In this document: in pieces, positions 1 through 6,015 of the stretch
Layout of the letters: each line of letters opens with the position of its first letter
Numbering within the stretch: the first letter of the stretch is position 1
NCBI GenBank assembly: GCA_029779375.1
Contig: JAKPAR010000177.1
Location: 1 to 6,015, forward strand
DNA length: 6,015 nt
Direction: 5' to 3'
Source of the DNA: Bacillota bacterium
GTDB taxonomy: Bacteria > Bacillota > Clostridia > Tissierellales > Sporanaerobacteraceae
Position numbers and translations under genes: made by a program
Notes under the pieces: generated by a model
What the model was told of the DNA's origin: nothing
The model's input: only the letters and a program-made list of their open reading frames with translations
Databases searched by the model: none

Positions 1-1484
1 GTAAGTACTACTTCTTCCAATGTAGCTCTTGAAGCGACAATTTTAGGTGCTTCAGTGTCTTTTGTTATAGTGAATGAATGGTTTTCATCAATGGATCTAT
101 AATTTGCATAGTCTTCTATTTTGCTAGTAGTTAGAATATGCGTTCCCTCACTTAATGCAGTATAGAAGTTTAAATATACTATATGATCTTCATTTTTTAC
201 AGAACCTGAAAATCTTTTTCCGTCTATTTGGAAATTGGAACTGCTAGTTGATTTTATTGGTTCTGAAAAATATACTTTAAGTACTTTGTTTCCAAGTTGT
301 TTTACTTCTACTACTCTTGGTATTTGATTGTCAAAGGCCTCAAATTCAACATTTTCGAAAGATAGTTCTTCTCCACCTGCTGATTTAATTCTTGAAATAG
401 ATACTTTATATCTTCTTTGGTTGACCATTAGAGAATTGTCAGCTAGAGTTAAGATTACTTGTCTGTCTCCATCTTCAAGTCTTACTTTTTTTATGGTTCC
501 TGCATTTGTGTAGTAGTTGCTTGCAAATAAGGCAGTGTTTTTATCTACAGCTTTTGTGAAAGTCAATTTTATTTCTTTTAGATTGTCTGCTTTTACATCT
601 GATAGTTCAAAAGGTAATTCTTTTATAGTGAAACTTTCATATTTGGTATAGTAGTTGCCATTTGAAAATCTATAATTGTAGTTTCCGCTTTGTAGTCCTT
701 TGACTTCTACAGAAAATCTTCCATTGCTGTCAAGAGGTATATCTACTACTTTTTCACCTGTGGTGATATTTGAAGATACAGGTTTTATATTTAGTTTGAG
801 TGTTTTAACTCCTGTGGCTATACCTTCTATTTGAACTGTGTCTTTATTTACTGTAGCTTTGTTTTCTACTGTGAAGGCATCGGGAATATTCATATTTAAA
901 AATTCAGCCAATGTAGTGTTGGTACCTTTTTTGTTTATCCTGAGGGCATTTACAGTCATGACAGCCATAAGGCCTCTTTCCACTTCTTTGTTTGCTGGCA
1001 TGGCTTCTATATTGTTCATGATGCCAAGTTTAGTAGCTTCATCTGGAACTTCTCCCCATTTTGATGCTTCTTCATTGTAATCAAGTGCTCTTAAAAGAAC
1101 TGCTTGAAGTTGTTGAACAGTGACAATTTCATTGAATCCAAATTTAGTTGGAGTTTTTCCCTCTATTAATTTTTTGTTCATGGACCAATTTATATATGAT
1201 TTGTAGAAGGGATTTGTCACGTCCTTGAAAGGAACTTCAGCTTTGCTATATCTTGCTTTGTCCTCTTCTCTAAATAGTCTACTGACTAAAACAACCATAT
1301 CTTGCCTTTTAAGTTTTTGTTCCAACATGAGATCTCCACTTTCGTTTCCTTGAAGTATTCTTGAAGAACCAAGAATTTCTCCACATTGTTTGTATAGCTC
1401 ATCTTGAGTAGAATCAGCTAATGCTGGAGTTAAATTGAGTAATACTAGTACGATAGATAGTACCAATGCGATTGATTTTTTCAT
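1..1484 (-). CDS. Secreted S-layer homology (SLH) and Ig-like domain protein, 3' end off the window
   Basis: Reading the minus strand from ATG at 1484-1482 gives 494 codons without a stop to the window edge, so the C-terminus is missing. Residues 1-23 are a classic signal peptide (MKK, hydrophobic stretch, then PALA before Asp24). Residues about 25-75, 86-137 and 140-185 fit three SLH units; clearest are EILGSSRILQGNESGD, the FKDV...Y..YINW core, and VTVQQLQAVLLRALDY. SLH domains usually bind pyruvylated secondary cell-wall polymers, so the protein is inferred to sit non-covalently on the cell wall. Residues about 204-287 look like a beta-sandwich. About 290-384 and 388-474 resemble SbsA-type Ig-like domains (LKVYFSEPI is typical), and a further one starts near 476. 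It has its own promoter, divergent from pyrG. The start is supported by AAGGGGAG (1500-1493) eight bases upstream. The domain class is secure. Whether it is the main S-layer protein, an enzyme with an unseen C-terminal catalytic domain or an adhesin cannot be told. Confidence 0.9.
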   Translation of the reverse strand, partial: MKKSIALVLSIVLVLLNLTPALADSTQDELYKQCGEILGSSRILQGNESGDLMLEQKLKRQDMVVLVSRLFREEDKARYSKAEVPFKDVTNPFYKSYINWSMNKKLIEGKTPTKFGFNEIVTVQQLQAVLLRALDYNEEASKWGEVPDEATKLGIMNNIEAMPANKEVERGLMAVMTVNALRINKKGTNTTLAEFLNMNIPDAFTVENKATVNKDTVQIEGIATGVKTLKLNIKPVSSNITTGEKVVDIPLDSNGRFSVEVKGLQSGNYNYRFSNGNYYTKYESFTIKELPFELSDVKADNLKEIKLTFTKAVDKNTALFASNYYTNAGTIKKVRLEDGDRQVILTLADNSLMVNQRRYKVSISRIKSAGGEELSFENVEFEAFDNQIPRVVEVKQLGNKVLKVYFSEPIKSTSSSNFQIDGKRFSGSVKNEDHIVYLNFYTALSEGTHILTTSKIEDYANYRSIDENHSFTITKDTEAPKIVASRATLEEVVL

Positions 1485-1492
1485 TATTTTTT

Positions 1493-1500
1493 CTCCCCTT
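1493..1500 (-). promoter_or_regulatory. Ribosome binding site of the SLH protein gene
   Basis: Minus-strand AAGGGGAG lies 8 nt before ATG 1484-1482 and decides the start. It gives a protein beginning directly with a signal peptide. The segment also lies inside a six-codon open frame (ATG at 1504) whose TAA shares a base with the real ATG; that frame has no clear ribosome site of its own. Confidence 0.75.
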
Positions 1501-1521
1501 TCATAATCTTTATTTAATTAG

Positions 1522-1527
1522 ATTATA
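1522..1527 (-). promoter_or_regulatory. Probable -10 element of the SLH protein gene
   Basis: On the minus strand positions 1527-1522 read TATAAT, a perfect -10 hexamer, which would start transcription near 1515 and give a leader of about 30 nt holding the AAGGGGAG ribosome site. The -35 is weak: at 17-bp spacing (1550-1545) the sequence is TATTTA, and the better TTGTAA at 1556-1551 is 23 bp away. The region is AT-rich, so a chance match is possible, although position and orientation are right. Confidence 0.5.
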
Positions 1528-1574
1528 CTACAAAAGAGTTGATTTAAATATTACAATAAGGTTACTTTAGGCTT

Positions 1575-1598
1575 TTTAAGCTATGAGAGCTACTTAAA
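1575..1598. repeat. Imperfect inverted repeat upstream of the pyrG -35
   Basis: TTTAAG at 1575-1580 and CTTAAA at 1593-1598 are exact inverted copies around a 12-bp centre that itself contains AGCT at each side (1579-1582 and 1588-1591). It ends six bases before the pyrG -35 box and lies upstream of the divergent SLH promoter. It could be an operator for either gene, but six-base AT-rich arms occur often by chance in such DNA. Confidence 0.3.
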
Positions 1599-1603
1599 TT
1601 TTG

Positions 1604-1632
1604 TTGACATATAAAAGTCATTGAGATAGAAT
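1604..1632 (+). promoter_or_regulatory. pyrG promoter, sigma-A type
   Basis: TTGACA (1604-1609) is a consensus -35 and TAGAAT (1627-1632) is a one-mismatch -10, separated by exactly 17 bp. Transcription should begin near 1638-1640, leaving a leader of only about 33 nt before the ATG. There is no room for an attenuator hairpin in that leader. A small TGAC...GTCA inverted pair (1605-1608, 1617-1620) overlaps the -35 and may be chance. Confidence 0.85.
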
Positions 1633-1655
1633 ACTATAGTTAATGTACTAAAAAT

Positions 1656-4644
<2,989 letters not shown>

Positions 4645-4652
<8 letters not shown>

Positions 4653-6015
4653 CTAGAGCCATACCTTCCTTTTTCTTTTTTCTATTTTTGTAGAATTTGA
4701 TTCCCCCTATTCCGCCACCAACAATTATAGCTAGTATTATCCAGAATTTTTTACTTTTTAAAATCCCCTTAGATTGATTCATATCTGGATTCATATCGTC
4801 TGGAAATTCGTCCATAGGTGGAGCTTCTTCTACATTTAATTTGAAATCTTTTCTTATTTCCACATGTTCACCAGAGGTATCGTCATAGGAAAAAACTAGA
4901 GTTCCTTTTATTTCTCCAGGAGAGTCAGGTATGATTGTGCCTTCAAAAGTTTCACTATTTCCAGATTCAAAATTTCCTACATAATAGTTTCCATTTTCAG
5001 TTTGAAAATCGCCTTCAAGACTGACCATAGTATTGTAGAGTGTGACTTTTCCCATATTGTAGAATTCTACCATTACAGGTATGGGTTGTCCTACATAGTT
5101 TTCAGTAGGAATACTTATTTCTCCTATTTCTAATTTTGACTGTTGAACTACAGGTACACCTATGAGTTCTGTAGCTGTATATTCTTGACCTTCAGTATCT
5201 TCATATTCAAAGTTTGCAGTGATATTGTAGGATTTTGCTTTGGCATCAGGTACTGTAAACATGGTGATGGTTTTTCCTACTCTTCCCTTTGGTGGAATAG
5301 AATCTATATAGAAGGTATTGCTACTACCTACAGGAGTAAATACATTTCCTGTTTCTTCTGTTTTTTCATCTACAACAAGGGAAATCTTTATGTTTTTCAC
5401 AGTTTTTTTTGCATTTGTATTGAAAAATGATAAATTCATTGTGAAGTTTTCTCCTGCTTTTGCTAATGCTGGTTCAAAACTATATTGGTCTATGATTAAT
5501 TTTGGTTTTCCCTTATTTGCTCCTTCGCCTTTGTCAATTTTTTCTACGTAAACTCCTACATATTGAGTGACTACAGATTTTTCTTTTCCAGCATTTAATT
5601 CATCTTCATATTCTACAGTTATATTTATAGGATAGTTTTTGGTAGTGGCTTCAGCTGTTGGAGAAAGGACAAAAGTGAAATTGGCACTTTTCCCTGCTTC
5701 CAAAGTGTTTAATTTTTTTATGCTTGCAGTTTTAGGAATTATAGCTGGGTCAGAACTTTCCACAGATACTTTTACATTGTTTGCAATAGTATCCCCAAGG
5801 TTTTTCACATCAAATCCTATGGTGAAATCTTTTCCTGGTCTTATTGTATCTGAGGGATACAATATATTTTCGATGACAATATTTGAACCTTTGTTGTTGT
5901 TGTCAAGACTTAAAAAGAATTTTTGTGTATCTTCATAGCTTTGTCCTAGATTGTCTTTGTATGTCATCTTTAAATCTAGACCATGATTTCCTCTAGGAAT
6001 ATTTTTAGAAGATTT
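4645..6015 (-). CDS. Membrane-anchored CARDB/COG1361-like repeat protein, 5' end off the window
   Basis: The frame is open to the right edge: the 16 codons upstream of the first in-window Met (5967) contain no stop and continue the repeat pattern, so that Met is not the start. The visible 456 residues (numbered from that Met) hold the tail of one beta-sandwich unit, three full units (about 29-140, 156-275, 278-380), a Pro/Asp/Met-rich linker (381-405), one TM helix (about 408-425, FWIILAIIVGGGIGGIKF), and a basic tail NRKKKK. The unit pattern (xxPGKDFTIGFDVKNLGDTIANNV) resembles CARDB/NEW3 adhesion-type domains and the COG1361 group. Topology is therefore a large extracellular domain with a C-terminal anchor. 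A signal peptide is expected off-window. Its 8-bp overlap with the permease gene suggests it is an accessory surface component of that ABC system, perhaps an adaptor or substrate-binding element; this role is inference. No catalytic motif is visible in the part present. Confidence 0.85.
4664..4670 (-). promoter_or_regulatory. Ribosome binding site of the permease gene, inside the upstream gene
   Basis: Minus-strand AGGAAGG lies 11 nt before ATG 4652-4650 and is coding sequence for the C-terminus of the upstream repeat protein. With the 8-bp gene overlap it supports coupled translation and confirms the start at 4652. Confidence 0.6.
4828..5883 (-). repeat. Three tandem beta-sandwich repeats within the surface protein
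   Basis: Three protein-level repeats of roughly 105-120 residues occupy 5883-5548, 5502-5143 and 5136-4828. Each begins with a short strand pair (IVIENILYP, LIIDQYSFEP, LEIGEISIP), then a Gly-containing turn and a hydrophobic strand ending in a N-x-G or N-x-N turn. Each ends with a motif of the type Y-[ED]-D-x-x-G/A followed by strands (EYEDELNAGKE, EYEDTEGQEY, SYDDTSGEHVE). A fourth copy of the ending (TYKDNLGQSYED) lies at the right edge. Divergence at DNA level is high, so these are old duplications. Confidence 0.75.

Noticed and set aside
838..1080. Open plus-strand frame of 80 codons antisense to the SLH gene.
   Set aside because: The minus strand encodes clear SLH and Ig-like sequence here. 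The plus frame has no ribosome site or recognisable domain, and its hydrophobicity mirrors the antisense codons.
1484..1504. Six-codon upstream open frame MKGEKK on the minus strand, whose TAA shares a base with the SLH gene ATG (TAATG).
   Set aside because: It resembles a coupled leader peptide but has no convincing ribosome site of its own, and the GGGGAG inside it already serves the real start. An ATG here is easily explained by chance.
5143..5551. Cys/Phe-rich plus-strand open frames (5143-5430, 5318-5551) and another at 5639-5938.
   Set aside because: They are antisense to the tandem repeat protein and overlap each other in different frames, with no initiation signals.
5965..5967. Minus-strand ATG at 5967 as the start of the repeat protein.
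   Set aside because: The frame continues open upstream to the window edge with repeat-like sequence, there is no signal peptide after this Met, and no ribosome site precedes it. The true start is off the window.

Overview
The window looks like the chromosome of a low-GC Gram-positive anaerobe of the Clostridia, perhaps the Tissierellales. The grounds are strong AT bias, A/T-rich codon use, G-rich Shine-Dalgarno sequences, and an S-layer homology (SLH) protein with a Gram-positive type signal peptide. The genus cannot be fixed by reading alone.

Layout. Positions 1-1484 (minus) hold the N-terminal 494 codons of a secreted SLH/Ig-like cell-wall protein whose 3' end lies off the left edge. Positions 1485-1672 are a 188-bp divergent intergenic region with a -10 element for the SLH gene, a very good sigma-A type promoter for pyrG, and a small inverted repeat. 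Positions 1673-3319 (plus) hold complete pyrG, CTP synthase. Positions 3303-4652 (minus) hold a complete MacB/FtsX-type ABC transporter permease. Positions 4645-6015 (minus) hold the C-terminal 456 codons of a membrane-anchored protein of tandem CARDB/COG1361-like beta-sandwich repeats, whose 5' end lies off the right edge. No stretch over 300 bases lacks a gene, and no RNA gene, CRISPR array or mobile element was seen.

How the genes relate. The repeat protein and the permease overlap by 8 bp in one transcription unit, so they probably form a membrane-surface assembly. The required ABC ATPase is not in the window. It cannot be downstream, because the permease runs straight into convergent pyrG, so it is presumably upstream beyond the right edge or elsewhere. 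pyrG appears to be a single-gene unit for nucleotide metabolism set between two cell-envelope loci.

The most unusual spot is the pyrG/permease junction. A perfect 28-bp palindrome (3280-3307), evidently a bidirectional terminator, lies inside the end of both reading frames. pyrG reads through the whole hairpin and stops 10 bp beyond it, giving a 12-residue tail. Removing one A from the AAAA run at 3278-3281 would stop it at residue 536, close to the usual family length. No clearly new biological system is visible; the rest is recognisable housekeeping and envelope biology.
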